The notes below the pieces were generated by a model. It had not been told where the DNA came from. It ran no database searches and worked only from the letters and a program-made list of their open reading frames with translations. Positions 12,401 to 19,340 of a stretch of 64,000 nucleotides of DNA are shown here, one piece after another. Location: contig NZ_CP070326.1 in the NCBI RefSeq assembly GCF_016917755.1, positions 9,548,001-9,612,000 of the forward strand. The letters run 5' to 3'. Position 1 is the stretch's first letter. Every line of letters starts with the position of its first letter. The translations under genes were made by a program, and so were the position numbers. The stretch is from Streptomyces noursei (GTDB lineage Bacteria; Actinomycetota; Actinomycetes; Streptomycetales; Streptomycetaceae).

Positions 12401-14066
12401 TGGGCTTGCCGTTGGGGTAGTTGTCCGACCCGAACTGCTTCCACGCCCGGGAGTCGGACTCCGACGCCTTGACCGCCAGCCCATAGTTCTTCTTGCGACC
12501 GTGTGTCCAGTCGTCCACGAGCCTGCTGCCGGCTGTTCCCAGGTCAATGCTCTCCCAAGCCGGACCACACGCCCAGTTGTTGGTCCCTGCCGGTCGCCAG
12601 CCATGCGCGAAGCTCTGCGACGCCAGCGACGGCCCGGTGGCCGGCCCGGGGTACTTCTTGGTGCTCTTCTCTTCCCAGTTGGAGGTGATGGGATGGACTG
12701 TCACCGGACGTGCGCTGCACGAGTAGGACCAGGTGTTGTACAGCGACAGCCGCGCGCCGAGCACCCAGGCGTTCTTCAGCTCCGACTCCACACCGTTGAA
12801 GCGCAGGAAGGACGCCGCCTTGTGCTTACCGCCGTCGTAGGTTCCGACCTTGAGGATGGTGTCGCTGGAGAAGTTCTGGTCGTACGGGGACTGCACATAC
12901 GTACCGGACGTGGCGGCAAGCGCCTTGACCGACGGGTCGACCTTCACCGGGAAGACCCGCTGCGGTGCGGTCAGCCACTCCTTGTCCAGGGAGACAACCA
13001 GAGTCTGTCGGCCGTCCTTGTCCTCCAGACCGTAGTGCACACCGGAGGAGACCTCACCCTGGTTCCCATGCTCGTCGAGGGCTGAGTCCTCCATCCAGCC
13101 CGGCGGCATCCAGGCCCGCTCACGACCGTCCTTGTCCGTGAACGCGACCCCGCCATGCTCGTCCAGCTTCGCAGTCAGCCCACGTGTGTCCAGAGGGAAA
13201 CGCCACTCGGTAGGCGCCTCCTTGCCCTTGAGGACAAGAGTCTCCTTCACCGAGTCACTGCTCGCGAGGTACTCCAGGTCCGCATCCGGCCGCACGTCGC
13301 GATAGGCGACCAGCGCACCGTCCACAGCGCCCGCGTGGTGCGCGGCACCTTCGACCCCGTAGCCGATCGCGTGTCCCTCACCGACATCCATCGTCAACAC
13401 CGGCGCGGCGTCCGCATGACCGGCGAAGGCGATGCCGGTCTCCGTCGACCGGGTCTGCCAACCCGGGGCTTCGGCACTCATGGTTCGCGGTCCTGCCGGG
13501 GACTCACGGCGGGTCAGCGTGGAGTCGATCTCCTGCCACTTCCCGTCCCTCGTCTGGAAGTTGACCGGCTCGTCGTAGAAACGCGTCGTGTACGTACCGT
13601 CCTCATTGCGGTACGTACGCTGCTGGCGCGCCCGCTCGTCCACGACCTCCTGGCTCGACGCGGCATCAAACCCCTTGGGCTCGGGCACGGGAGGCGCCTC
13701 GACTTGCTCGGCGGGATCCATGGCAGGCGGCGCGGCGGTAGCTCCTAGCTTCTTGCCGGTCAGCATGTCTTTGCCAGGAGCTTTCTGCTCTGCCGGCAGC
13801 TGGCCAGGGGCCTCCAACGCCCCGGCACGACCACCGCCGGCATGCGCGCGGGTGTCCGCAGCCGACGCCTGGTGTCCCCTGCCGTCAGCCGAACCCCACC
13901 GCTGCTCCGGCACATCCGAGAACAACGAACGAGTCCGATCCCACTTGGCCAACGCCAACGCGGCCTGCTCCGTGCCACACAGCACGGCGAGCACGAACAC
14001 AAGGAGAGTTGCGACATAGCGCACACAACGCACAGAAAGCCCCCACAGAAAGCCAAAAACGATCAA
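3426..14066 (-). CDS. Giant secreted RHS/WapA-like polymorphic toxin with C-terminal nuclease
   Basis: A 3546-residue protein predicted to be exported by Sec and to deliver a nuclease to competitors. The frame opens with TTG at 14066. A GTG at 14033, preceded by a G-rich stretch, may be the true start and keeps the signal peptide. Order of parts, approximate residues: signal peptide; DNRLRE/WapA-like module (370-550); first YD repeats (from about 790); three LamG modules starting near 1020, 1300 and 1540 (each with SYWRLxE and WHHVxL motifs); a long RHS/YD repeat shell (1755-3050); the RHS core end (YTYGDADPLNSTDPTGH) where the toxin is usually autocleaved; a proline-rich pre-toxin linker; and a toxin domain (about 3370-3546). 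The toxin contains NACHLIAAQLGG, with His3419, then DLRNLSTCARSAN, matching the DNA/RNA non-specific endonuclease family (Endonuclea_NS_2). Two SUKH genes follow. Confidence 0.9.
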   Translation of the reverse strand: MIVFGFLWGLSVRCVRYVATLLVFVLAVLCGTEQAALALAKWDRTRSLFSDVPEQRWGSADGRGHQASAADTRAHAGGGRAGALEAPGQLPAEQKAPGKDMLTGKKLGATAAPPAMDPAEQVEAPPVPEPKGFDAASSQEVVDERARQQRTYRNEDGTYTTRFYDEPVNFQTRDGKWQEIDSTLTRRESPAGPRTMSAEAPGWQTRSTETGIAFAGHADAAPVLTMDVGEGHAIGYGVEGAAHHAGAVDGALVAYRDVRPDADLEYLASSDSVKETLVLKGKEAPTEWRFPLDTRGLTAKLDEHGGVAFTDKDGRERAWMPPGWMEDSALDEHGNQGEVSSGVHYGLEDKDGRQTLVVSLDKEWLTAPQRVFPVKVDPSVKALAATSGTYVQSPYDQNFSSDTILKVGTYDGGKHKAASFLRFNGVESELKNAWVLGARLSLYNTWSYSCSARPVTVHPITSNWEEKSTKKYPGPATGPSLASQSFAHGWRPAGTNNWACGPAWESIDLGTAGSRLVDDWTHGRKKNYGLAVKASESDSRAWKQFGSDNYPNGKPSLDVTWDKYGAAYKAGAFTKPVTATSEGAMKVTVTNQGRDTWGRTSKYKLRYDLFDAKGKRLNDDAKVRWTAMPRDVKPGESVTLDAAIAPMAPGTYTLVWTMEDVGTIRFTDRGVPGVAIKFSAANIPPQLTAESPGSGGILPSLTPTLWAAGKDHDHYPSGSLQYSFEVCEVEGKDARKNCRTGPRAASQQWSVPGGWLSWGKNYAWYAYVYDGKDTSTRPNPAFFSTQVPQPAVTGYLGGDAGREFGARAGNYSTAATDAAVSTVGPELAVTRTYNSLDPRTDNVFGAGWSTRWDMRALREDTGDVVVTLANGSRVRFGRNTDGSYAGPAGGKGSLTQTKDGGWVLRDSSATLYSFDSAGRLTKITDGAGREQHLTYADGRLAQAKDALSGRALAFTWKDGRVASVTTNEVGGGKPGLTWTYSYSGGRLEKVCAPDSGTKCTVYETADGSLYRSAVLDRNPVSYWRLGETEGSVAKSAAPSRTGLNDALYRDVRLGKSGALAATSDVGAEFDGDNSYVELPEDTLRTSTFLTTELWFKTTSPGVLVGFQDGRLDEGQSGDWVPPLTIDRDGKLRGQYWTGKVETIVSKSAVTDDAWHHAVLTGAGTTQSLYLDGELVGSRTGPIDHRNMSYAYLGAGFSSPGWGTSDGVHHFRGSMDEVAIYHHALDAAAVAEHYAARKAVGQMTKVTLPSGRVHAKVAYDSGTGRATEITDRNGGTWKVSAPAYSAGSTAYAAAVRKSGPAGYWRLGERSGASATNEIGDGGDGSYVDGAKLGGAGAFADGDDGALTLDGTRSAVELPTDAFQKGGPMSIEMWFRAEQPGVLFGLQDKELGQTPSQWNPSLLVAADGKLRAQISGGGKNDPIVSPQKVTDGKWHHVLLAVQDFGQVLYLDGESAGFKNGAVKPQTAKYAYIGAGFSSPGWDGIEGNKTRYLTGEVDEVAFYSYAVPRVEVTGHYLARNGLVSGSGAAYQGIVTADTPSAYWRLDEMDGDKAHSRTAVHDGTGRYINAQQGVFGIFGTADNYGTRLSGNGAVEVPFERLVKAPDISVELWFRTDKPGVLFGLQDKKLGETPSKWNPSLLIDPQGKLRGRLWTAASPTGIISPGAVTDRQWHHVVLAGSGNGQSMYLDGTKVGSLDGEVKPQSTNYAYFGAGYSNRGWDGQDKAGTQYFTGELDEIAVYPKTLTEDQVARHYQGRQLSGFSALTSTVSVTDPQGRTSSVSYDALRGQRPVSAVDTDGGRTTYAYDTGGFLHTVTDPNGHTTVTGHDVRGNTVSRTTCRDADSCWTSFTDYYVNDQDPLDPRNDKVVAVRDARSSTAKDDRYKTAISYTGHGLPDKTVFADGRTSATTYTTGKEAAEGGGTIPAGLVDSQTAPDGGVTRFGYYANGDLAQSTSPSGLITRYAYDGLGRKLSETQISDTFPKGVTTTYAHDNLSRVVSETGTGVKNEITGVTHTARVNRTFDPDGKLLTESTEDTTGGEATRTTTHHYDTHGRLERTTDAEGNDTTYAYDAFGRIDQQQDAVGTTFAYTYTPRGQHAATVLKDWQGDPSGKPRDLTVVSNSYDPAGRLAETTDAMGATTAFTYYDDDLPAAVTAKDVVQADGNKHDIVLEKSHYDGAGNLTAQITGGGRTTVTREVDSVGRTTRSVLDPKGLNRWTTYGYDQGGRLVEEKTPLATKRVTYDTAGNPATETVDDGKRQVTSRYAYDQRGLLVSSVSPRGSEEGAKAEEFTTRVRYDELGRPVESISPQVQAEQGGAAAKAVKPTTLTGYNAFGEATATRDPNGAVTRTEVDRLGRATAVTLPDYTPPGGQKITAVQRTAYDGVGRITSTTDPLGRVIGYAYDQFGHLTGKTLPMQQAVAGLPQLNDKSSWFKSTTGGLPQIPEKANWFTWTPTGLPLSATDPNGARVEATYDGLGRKLTSTVVERSAPEHNLTTRLAWDDAGNQTASTSPAGRTTKATYNTAGEPVEITDPAGGTTKFGYDALGRRSETTDATGRRSTTQYDGLGNVTGTTDYGTGTQPVRLTSAQYDADGNRVAVTTASGSTSKFAYDALGRITSQTEQTADDKSINTGFGYDAAGNRTRMTDGRGNTTTYTFTSVGLPESTIEPATKAHPKATDRTWTTVYDAAGQDITELLPGGVARHRAFDLSGRLIKETGQGAEATTNDRILEYDLGGRLTAAGTGDGQDRNTYNYNDRGQLLSAEGKGGKSTYAYDADGNMISRIDASGTTAFTYDSAGRLSLTQDALTGARSQVSYDAAGRITQEQFATRTPSSGDNWTDGARRSNSYDVLGRLTEDKITAPDGKSEVIATSYGYDLEDRLTAKTTRGIAGAGTNAYGYDKAGRLTSWTASGTTTSYTWDASGNRIAAGGSTATYDERNQLLTQGDTAYGYTPRGTLSSVNSGKGTPRHLTHDAFERRITDGDTEYAYDALDRVTRRGDTAFTYDGGSNNLVGDGAHVYSRTPGGNLLATSDGKTEAQRALTDRHTDVVAGLTPDGSKVTGSASYDPFGTVTAKAGTASSLGYQSGWTDPTSGDINMAARWYQPGTGAFASRDTWQLDPTPSVKGNRYTYGDADPLNSTDPTGHFIPLVIGGGIALGDAIGWGVLGGVVTGGVAVITDQWSRNHTPGVTGSYRPTMAWDTIASTNPLAGQADYWTQWSRGHESIVSTPGYRGGYATTYPGSRRWRSWSNYGTRGRTMLRTKARPVRPPRPPIPQNPNRGKHPKPAPNRPTPKPDWDPGSGQWKPGDGWNVVLGALQMVDMLGDQQYTPDALPSPQPAPGAGPGGDDSSRDRRDCRRAGSGWIDPSPLDSANGNRATGVEACLDSAYIADHPGSSTAPKQIAPPGYTWARSTAGYLGNRPPSSWVNACHLIAAQLGGDGKDLRNLSTCARSANATRVAADDPGNPERMSTYEHLINKAINNEGQVVHYQVTPDYAGNRTVPTGYKMVARGVKPDGTPGIYLNKFVPNEMFSNKFGDWRNIGRISLGGNPVPVGAIP

Positions 14067-14649
14067 TGTCTATGACACTTGGAGGCTTCTTTGCAAATCT
14101 CACAGAAAGTCAGAACGGGAACCTTACGGATCTTTACGACACCGTGACGCCCCATCACTTGACAAAGTGACCAAATGAGACGAGAGGTGCCCCGCTTCTT
14201 CGCTGCGCCGCCCCTCTCAGCGCGAGCACCGGGCGGGGGTGCGGGCGCCCTGCAACGTGCTCGATGCGAGCGCACGACCAGGCACGGGAGGGATTGCGGT
14301 GACCACCTTGGTTTGCGGGCTGCACCCAATCCGGTTCAGGTGATTGCCCAGAGCTTGTCTGGGCGGTCATGCACGGATCCGGATGGTCAGGGTCGCTGCA
14401 GTGGCGGTGACAAAGGCTTGCTACGCGACCTGCCCTGACGTGATCGTCAGCACCTATCCGGTCGGCTGTCGCCCTGCACACCTGCACCCACATGGCGTGC
14501 CACAAAGCCGGGCGCTGGGGCACCCTCGACCAGAGGGCCTGTTGTGAAAGCGCTGGTCCCACGCGGTCTGGCATGCGTGGGCGGGGTCGTTGTCAGTGGC
14601 GTGGTGCATGATCGGCGCGTCAGTTCTTCTACGGGGATGGGGAAGCGCC
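14067..14649. other. Intergenic stretch upstream of the RHS toxin gene
   Basis: About 580 bases with no coding signal I trust. It must contain the promoter of the leftward RHS gene. A small palindrome, TCACTT-GACA-AAGTGA at 14155-14170, lies roughly 90 bases before the start codon and could be an operator. No convincing -10 box was found at a proper distance. The rest is ordinary GC-rich sequence. Confidence 0.4.
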
Positions 14650-14871
14650 ATGCCGCCCACAAACCAGCAGGTTGCAGGGCACGCGTTTCTGCGGCAGATG
14701 TACACAGACACGTACTTCCCCGATCACGTCGTCGACCAGGGCAGGGCAATCCTGCTGCGACTGTGCGAGCGGATTGAGGCTGAGCGGCCGTCGGATCTGG
14801 AGGCCCTGTATGCACTCACCCAGGCCAGGCGCTTCTCATCAACCCCGATGCACGACTGTCGGACGCGGTGA
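14650..14871 (+). pseudogene. Truncated DUF5713-like gene
   Basis: Reading from the ATG at 14650 gives MPPTNQQVAGHAFLRQMYTD followed by YFPDHVVDQGRAILLRLCER and a further block ending ALYALTQA. This resembles the first 60 or so residues of DUF5713 proteins, small cytoplasmic proteins of unknown function usually of roughly 110 residues. After ALYALTQA the family pattern stops and the frame runs into unrelated sequence, ending at 14871. A purine-rich GGGGAAG lies just upstream of the ATG, as expected for a once-functional gene. I read it as a 3'-truncated remnant. The family name rests on memory of the family pattern. Confidence 0.6.
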
Positions 14872-14923
14872 TCCCAGCCCCTGAGGCGGCAGCCAGCGAG
14901 CACCTTCTCGATGTCTGCCGCAC

Positions 14924-15085
14924 ATCGAGAAGCACGGCTACCTGCTCGTCCGCGACGACGCCCACCGAGTCTGCGGGATCGTGACTCCTTCCGACGTGGC
15001 CGTGGAGTTCCGCAGCCGTGTCAGCCCGTTCGTCCTCGTTGAGAAGGTTGGCAAGGTCTGCCTTCACGCAGCCGAGTCGTGCTGA
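14924..15085 (+). pseudogene. CBS-domain protein fragment
   Basis: One frame from 14924 to the TGA at 15083-15085 reads IEKHGYLLVRDDAHRVCGIV, then TPSDVAVEFRSRVSPFVLVE. This is the second half of a CBS domain, with the typical G-I-V-T-x-x-D motif. No start codon with an upstream partner domain is visible, and the frame before 14924 does not look like a CBS domain. It is probably the remaining C-terminal piece of a broken gene, lying directly behind another truncated gene. Confidence 0.5.
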
Positions 15086-15150
15086 CGACCACTCACCCGC
15101 GAACATCCCCTTCTATGTCCCGACTGCTACGCCCCCAACGGCCCTCTCCG

Positions 15151-16536
15151 TCATGGCGGCTGATGATTCTGCTGCAGGAGATCGCGCAAATAGTGCTCGC
15201 GTCGACGCTCGATGGCCAGGACACCCACGAACGGCCCGGCCGCGGCGACAAGTAGGCAGGCGGTGCGCATCAACCCGTCGCCGGATCCCACTCCTGACGC
15301 CAGAAGGACCACCGCGAGGAAGGCGGCCCCGAAGCAGATGACTCCCGGCTTGTGTATGTGCGGCTGCCACAGTACGTAGGGGCCGACCGGGCTGTTCGTC
15401 TCCAGATCGGGGAGGGGGCCGGTGACCGGTACACCCGGCGGGGCTTCCCCGGGTGTACCGATGGGCATTGCTCCCCGCACGTATCGACCGTTGTCCAGGA
15501 TGAGCAGGGCAGGGGTGGACCATTCCGGGCGGTCTTCCACCCTGGGGGTCCAATACACGTGGCCTTGGGCATCTTTGAGCGTGTCCGCGAGCGGGACGGG
15601 GTCGAGGCACCGGTCGAGCAGCAGGTCACGGTTTCCGCTCGGTGCGGCAAGGCGCAGTGAGGGCTTCAGGACTGACCCTGGTTGCTTCGGGGTGCCGCGG
15701 ATGGTGGGGCGCCTGAGATGGTTGCCGGCGCTGGCCCCGGCGATCCGGACCCGGAGCATTCGGGTTTCGTCGTTGTTGTCGAACACTCCGTCCGAGGCTT
15801 GTGGGGCGGCCCGGGTGCGTAGGGCCGCTACGGCAGTCCCCAGGGGAATGAGGCTGTAGATGGCCAGTATCACCAGGTCACGCGACCCCGCGGGCCCGCC
15901 GAGGACTGCGCGCAGCTCAGCGCGGCTGTCCAGGATTACCCCGGCGGTGGGGGCGTCCGCGGCGTACAGGCCCGGGAACCGGTCGCCCGGGTGCGGCGGT
16001 TGGGGGGTCTGCACCGTTCCCTTGAGCTGTGGCATCTCTTCCCCGGATCGGGCGGTGGCCACGATCGTGACCGTGACCGCGGACTCGTAGTACCTGTAGT
16101 TCCTGCCGTTCTTCAGGTACGAGTGGTGGACCTGCCTGACCGTCGTATCCGAGATGCGCGGGTGGTGAGCGAGGATCGTGGCCACCTGGGGTGTGCTCGC
16201 CGTCATGGAGAGGAGCAGCATGACGAGCGGCAGCGGCAATGCCGTCAGGGCGAGCAGGACAAGTTCGAGGCGTCTTTCGGGCCACCAACGGGTCCGTCGC
16301 CGTCCCGCCGGGCCAGGCCGGTCCGGGTCCGGCTTCGCCAGGCCGGCGGGTACCGGGCGTCTACTCGCCCGCAGCCACCACACCAGGACCGCTCCGGCGG
16401 ACACCGCCAGGCAGGCCAGCAGATCCCAGCGGGGATACGGGGCCACCTTGCGTACCAGCAGACAGATCAGGAATGCAGCGGCACCGCCCCAGGCCACCGC
16501 CGTGGCCAGAGTGGTCCCCGCATCGCGTTCCCTCAC
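15151..16536 (-). CDS. Multi-pass membrane protein of a WXG-like operon
   Basis: A 461-residue protein of unknown function with a GTG start at 16536 that overlaps the stop of the preceding gene (GTGA). Hydrophobic segments are visible near residues 10-30, 37-55, 90-112, 223-241, 403-420 and 425-442. Between the third and fourth lies an extracytoplasmic-looking domain containing HHSYLKNGRNYRYYESAVTV, and a soluble domain of about 160 residues separates the fourth and fifth. The layout recalls DUF3592-type proteins but I do not claim that family. It is the third gene of a leftward operon behind two WXG/ESX-like genes, so a role in export of those proteins, or as a membrane-bound immunity factor, is possible (inference). 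Confidence 0.7.
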   Translation of the reverse strand: MRERDAGTTLATAVAWGGAAAFLICLLVRKVAPYPRWDLLACLAVSAGAVLVWWLRASRRPVPAGLAKPDPDRPGPAGRRRTRWWPERRLELVLLALTALPLPLVMLLLSMTASTPQVATILAHHPRISDTTVRQVHHSYLKNGRNYRYYESAVTVTIVATARSGEEMPQLKGTVQTPQPPHPGDRFPGLYAADAPTAGVILDSRAELRAVLGGPAGSRDLVILAIYSLIPLGTAVAALRTRAAPQASDGVFDNNDETRMLRVRIAGASAGNHLRRPTIRGTPKQPGSVLKPSLRLAAPSGNRDLLLDRCLDPVPLADTLKDAQGHVYWTPRVEDRPEWSTPALLILDNGRYVRGAMPIGTPGEAPPGVPVTGPLPDLETNSPVGPYVLWQPHIHKPGVICFGAAFLAVVLLASGVGSGDGLMRTACLLVAAAGPFVGVLAIERRREHYLRDLLQQNHQPP

Positions 16537-17627
16537 CCGAATACGTCCTTCACTGATCCCTCCTTCGGATCCTTATTCGGCCCTTGTGGTGTACCGGTGG
16601 CCTCGCTCTGTCCGCCGTTGGGAAGGATGACGTCGTGCAGCGGTTTGGCGATGGCCCCGGCACCGCCGTAGATGATTCCCTGGGCCGGGCCCTCGATCGG
16701 GAAATGCGGGCCCTCCCGCCCGGGTGGCAGGTGCCTGTTCGCGCCGTGCACGGCACCGCCCGCCACTGCGCCACCAGCCCCGTTGACTCCGGCGTCCCAG
16801 AGCATGTCGAGCCCGCTGACGTGGTCCTGCGGGTTGCCGTCGAGGTTCTTCGCCCCATCGACGGCGAGCCCACCGGTGATGCTCCCGGCGGCGCCGCCCA
16901 GTAGGTCACCCGCCAACGGCCGACCCAATTTCCCTAGTTTACGGGCGACGGCGAGCCCGGGTCCGGTACCGGCGACGGCGGAGAGCCCGCCTTGCCAGGT
17001 AACGTCGCCCAGGTTGGTGTCCTGTCCGGTGAGGGCGTTGGTGATGACGGTGCCACCGGTATTGCTGGCCCAGTTGACGAGTACGTTCTTGAGGAACCGA
17101 TGTTCCTTCGCCAGCCGGGAGATGACTTTGAAGGCCTCGCTGACCTTCCGCAGGATGGTGCCGAGTGTCTTGGCGAGTTTGGCTGCACGAGCGGCAAGTT
17201 GGGCGGCTCGGGCAGCCCCCGCAGCCGCCGAGAAGCCCATGGTCAGAAAGGACATACCGACGGAGACACCGATGGAGATGCCGATCTCCAGGTAGATCTC
17301 GTGTATCTCCCTGTTGATGTCCTCAATGGCGTCTGCAGCCTTGTCGAGGCTGTGTGCCGCCTCGGGTAATTGCGGCAGGGTCTTTCCCATTGCCGTATTG
17401 AGTTTCTTCCAGTGCTCCGCGAAGGAATCCGCGGCCGGCCCGCGCCACCCGGTTTCCAGGGTCCGCTGTACCTCGCGGTCCAGATCGCGGAACATGGTCT
17501 GGAGGTTTTCGTGGAGGTCCCGCCAGCCTTTGGCGGCCGAGCGCAGGGCGTCCGGATCGCCGCCGGGATTGATGATTTCCAGGCCGGCCTCGTAGACCTG
17601 TTCCGCTACGGACTCGTCACCGCTCAT
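16533..17627 (-). CDS. WXG100-like protein with long Gly/Ala-rich C-terminal part
   Basis: A 364-residue protein. The N-terminal 110 residues form a helical hairpin of the WXG100/LXG kind, with the turn motif WRGPAADSF near residue 58. This is typical of substrates or partners of ESX/type VII secretion. A hydrophobic segment (IGVSVGMSFLTMGFSAAAG) follows, then Ala-rich helices and a Gly-rich region resembling the pre-toxin parts of larger WXG toxins. No recognisable toxin domain remains at the C-terminus (ends GSVKDVFG). The ATG at 17627 overlaps the stop of the upstream small gene (ATGA), so the two are translationally coupled. It may be an effector core whose toxin part was lost, or a structural partner. 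Confidence 0.75.
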   Translation of the reverse strand: MSGDESVAEQVYEAGLEIINPGGDPDALRSAAKGWRDLHENLQTMFRDLDREVQRTLETGWRGPAADSFAEHWKKLNTAMGKTLPQLPEAAHSLDKAADAIEDINREIHEIYLEIGISIGVSVGMSFLTMGFSAAAGAARAAQLAARAAKLAKTLGTILRKVSEAFKVISRLAKEHRFLKNVLVNWASNTGGTVITNALTGQDTNLGDVTWQGGLSAVAGTGPGLAVARKLGKLGRPLAGDLLGGAAGSITGGLAVDGAKNLDGNPQDHVSGLDMLWDAGVNGAGGAVAGGAVHGANRHLPPGREGPHFPIEGPAQGIIYGGAGAIAKPLHDVILPNGGQSEATGTPQGPNKDPKEGSVKDVFG

Positions 17628-17953
17628 GCGCCACGCCCGTGGCTGAAGCTGGTGGCCACGGACGTGTCCGTGCCTGTGGCGTTCTGCTGGACCGTGTGCA
17701 GGCCCTGGCTGATGTGGTCGAGGTGCTGCCGCAGTGCGTGCAGCGACTCCACCATGTCATTGGATATCTCGGTGTATGCGGAGGTGACTTCCTCGGACTC
17801 CGTGAGGACGCCGAAGCCGTCGTCAATCACCTCGGCATCGGTCTTCGCTCGGAATTCCTTGGTATAGCTCTCCAGGTCCGTTCCGTAGGTTTCGAAGCTC
17901 TTCGTTAACTTGGACAGAGCCTCTACGTCCACTAACGACTCGCCTTTGGGCAC
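17624..17953 (-). CDS. Small ESX/WXG100-like helical protein
   Basis: A 109-residue protein. I chose the GTG at 17953 because AGGAGGA sits five bases upstream. The longer open frame to 18199 has no such site and an atypical Arg/Pro-rich extension. The sequence is helical with many small polar residues (LSKLTKSFETYGTDLESYTK, HALRQHLDHISQGLHTV), and its length equals a typical ESAT-6/WXG100-like partner, although no W-x-G motif is visible. It is the first gene of a leftward three-gene operon with the WXG-like protein and the membrane protein, and probably forms a heterodimer with the next gene product for export (inference). Confidence 0.7.
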   Translation of the reverse strand: MPKGESLVDVEALSKLTKSFETYGTDLESYTKEFRAKTDAEVIDDGFGVLTESEEVTSAYTEISNDMVESLHALRQHLDHISQGLHTVQQNATGTDTSVATSFSHGRGA

Positions 17954-18608
17954 GAGTCTCCTCCTGTCCTCTCCGATGTCCACCGAATGTATGGGTACCG
18001 AGGTACGAGGGTGGCGCCAAAATCCTAGAGACACAGTGATTGGCAAGAGGGCCCTCAGGGCTCCTCCTTGTCGCGATCTTGTCGGACCCCTAATACGGGC
18101 CAGGGGATCAGCGTGGCGAGCAGCGGACGTCAAGTGGGCCCGGCGAGGCGGCCTCCGAGCCGCTGGCCGACTGGTTAATTCGCCCCGCATCACCGGCATG
18201 TGTCACCATCCGAGTCTCGACCAGGCCAGTGCGTCGGGGTCTCTGACCGTCGGCCCAACGCCCGCGCTCCGGGCCATGCCGGCGGGCGGACTCGCGGCCT
18301 TCGAGGGAGCGGCGCGGATGTACTCGCGTTCCACGTTCCATGCCGGACATGGCCTACAGCGCGGTGAACACGGCGCCAGAGGGGCCGTGTGAGTCTTGGA
18401 GTTCGCCGGTGAGGAGCTCCAAGGCAATGTCGCTGGCCTGCGGTTCCTCGGCCAGCATGGTCAGGTCGATGCCGCGACCGAGGCGCACGAGGATTCCTTG
18501 TTGGTTGAGGCATCCATGGCGACCCCATGGGCCCACCTTTATCCTTTCATTGCTGCACCTTGGGCAGAGTCTGATGGGCTGTCGCAGATATGACCAGGGG
18601 GGATGAGC
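17954..18608. other. Shared upstream region between two divergent toxin-related operons
   Basis: About 650 bases between the leftward WXG operon and the rightward WXG/RHS operon. On the minus strand, 18354 to about 18495 encodes a protein-like tail (DLTMLAEEPQASDIALELLT ending SGAVFTAL) with no credible start or upstream domain. It may be the last piece of a lost gene. Promoters of both operons should lie here. None could be fixed with confidence. Confidence 0.35.
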
Positions 18609-19340
18609 ATGGCGATTGAGCTGCCTGAAGAGGTGGTGTCGTTCCTTCAGTTCATCGGGGTGAACTGGCCGAACGTCAACGAGGACAAGGTCCGCGAATT
18701 CGCTTCCCACGTGAGGGACTTCGCGCAGAAGATCGACGACACGCACAAGGACTCCACCGCGACGATCCACCAGATGGCCGAGGTGTACCAGGGCGCGTCC
18801 TATGAGGCGCTGCTGGCCAAGTGGGCCCAGCTGTCAGGCAGCCATATGACGGAGCTGGTCAATGCCTGTCACACGGTGGCGAGTGCTCTGGATATCGCAG
18901 CGGACACCATCGTGGCGATGAAGATGGAGGCGATCGCCGAACTCATCGTGCTGGCCATCACATTCATAGCGGACCAGGCGGCAGCGGTCGCCACCCTCGG
19001 GATCGCGGAGGCGGCCGAGGCACTGGTCATAGCGGCTGGCAAGAAGCTCGTGAACTTCCTTGAGCAGCAGTTGGAGCAGTACATCATCGGCCAGGTCATC
19101 GAAGCGGCGATCAACCCCTTGGTGGAGGTGGTCGGCAAGGCGGTGAGCGGCATGGTTTTCCAGGCAACCCAGTCCGCGCTCGGTGTCTCCGCCGGCGGCG
19201 GGGGCGGTGCGGGGGAGAGTTTCTCGATCCATCCGGAGGAGTTGCACGCGCGCGCCGAGCTGTTGCGCGGGCATGCGCGGACAGTGGCGTCGCACGCCGC
19301 TGAGTTCGAGTCGAAGGCTGCGGGGGTGAGCTTCGAATGA
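18609..19340 (+). CDS. WXG-like partner protein of the second RHS toxin
   Basis: A 243-residue, mostly helical protein. The ATG at 18609 is preferred over the one at 18603 because the GGGGGG ribosome site abuts the first ATG but stands six bases from the second. The N-terminal 100 residues resemble an ESX/WXG hairpin (TIHQMAEVYQGASYEALLAK), followed by Ala-rich hydrophobic helices (IAELIVLAITFIADQAAAVA) and a Gly-rich loop before a final helical pair. It overlaps the RHS gene by ATGA, so partner and toxin are translationally coupled. It probably chaperones or routes the RHS protein, which lacks a signal peptide, to a type VII-like exporter (inference). Confidence 0.75.
   Translation: MAIELPEEVVSFLQFIGVNWPNVNEDKVREFASHVRDFAQKIDDTHKDSTATIHQMAEVYQGASYEALLAKWAQLSGSHMTELVNACHTVASALDIAADTIVAMKMEAIAELIVLAITFIADQAAAVATLGIAEAAEALVIAAGKKLVNFLEQQLEQYIIGQVIEAAINPLVEVVGKAVSGMVFQATQSALGVSAGGGGGAGESFSIHPEELHARAELLRGHARTVASHAAEFESKAAGVSFE

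Noticed and set aside
17954..18199. N-terminal extension of the small ESX-like protein
   Set aside because: The extension is Arg/Pro-rich and lies upstream of a strong AGGAGGA site that serves the GTG at 17953.
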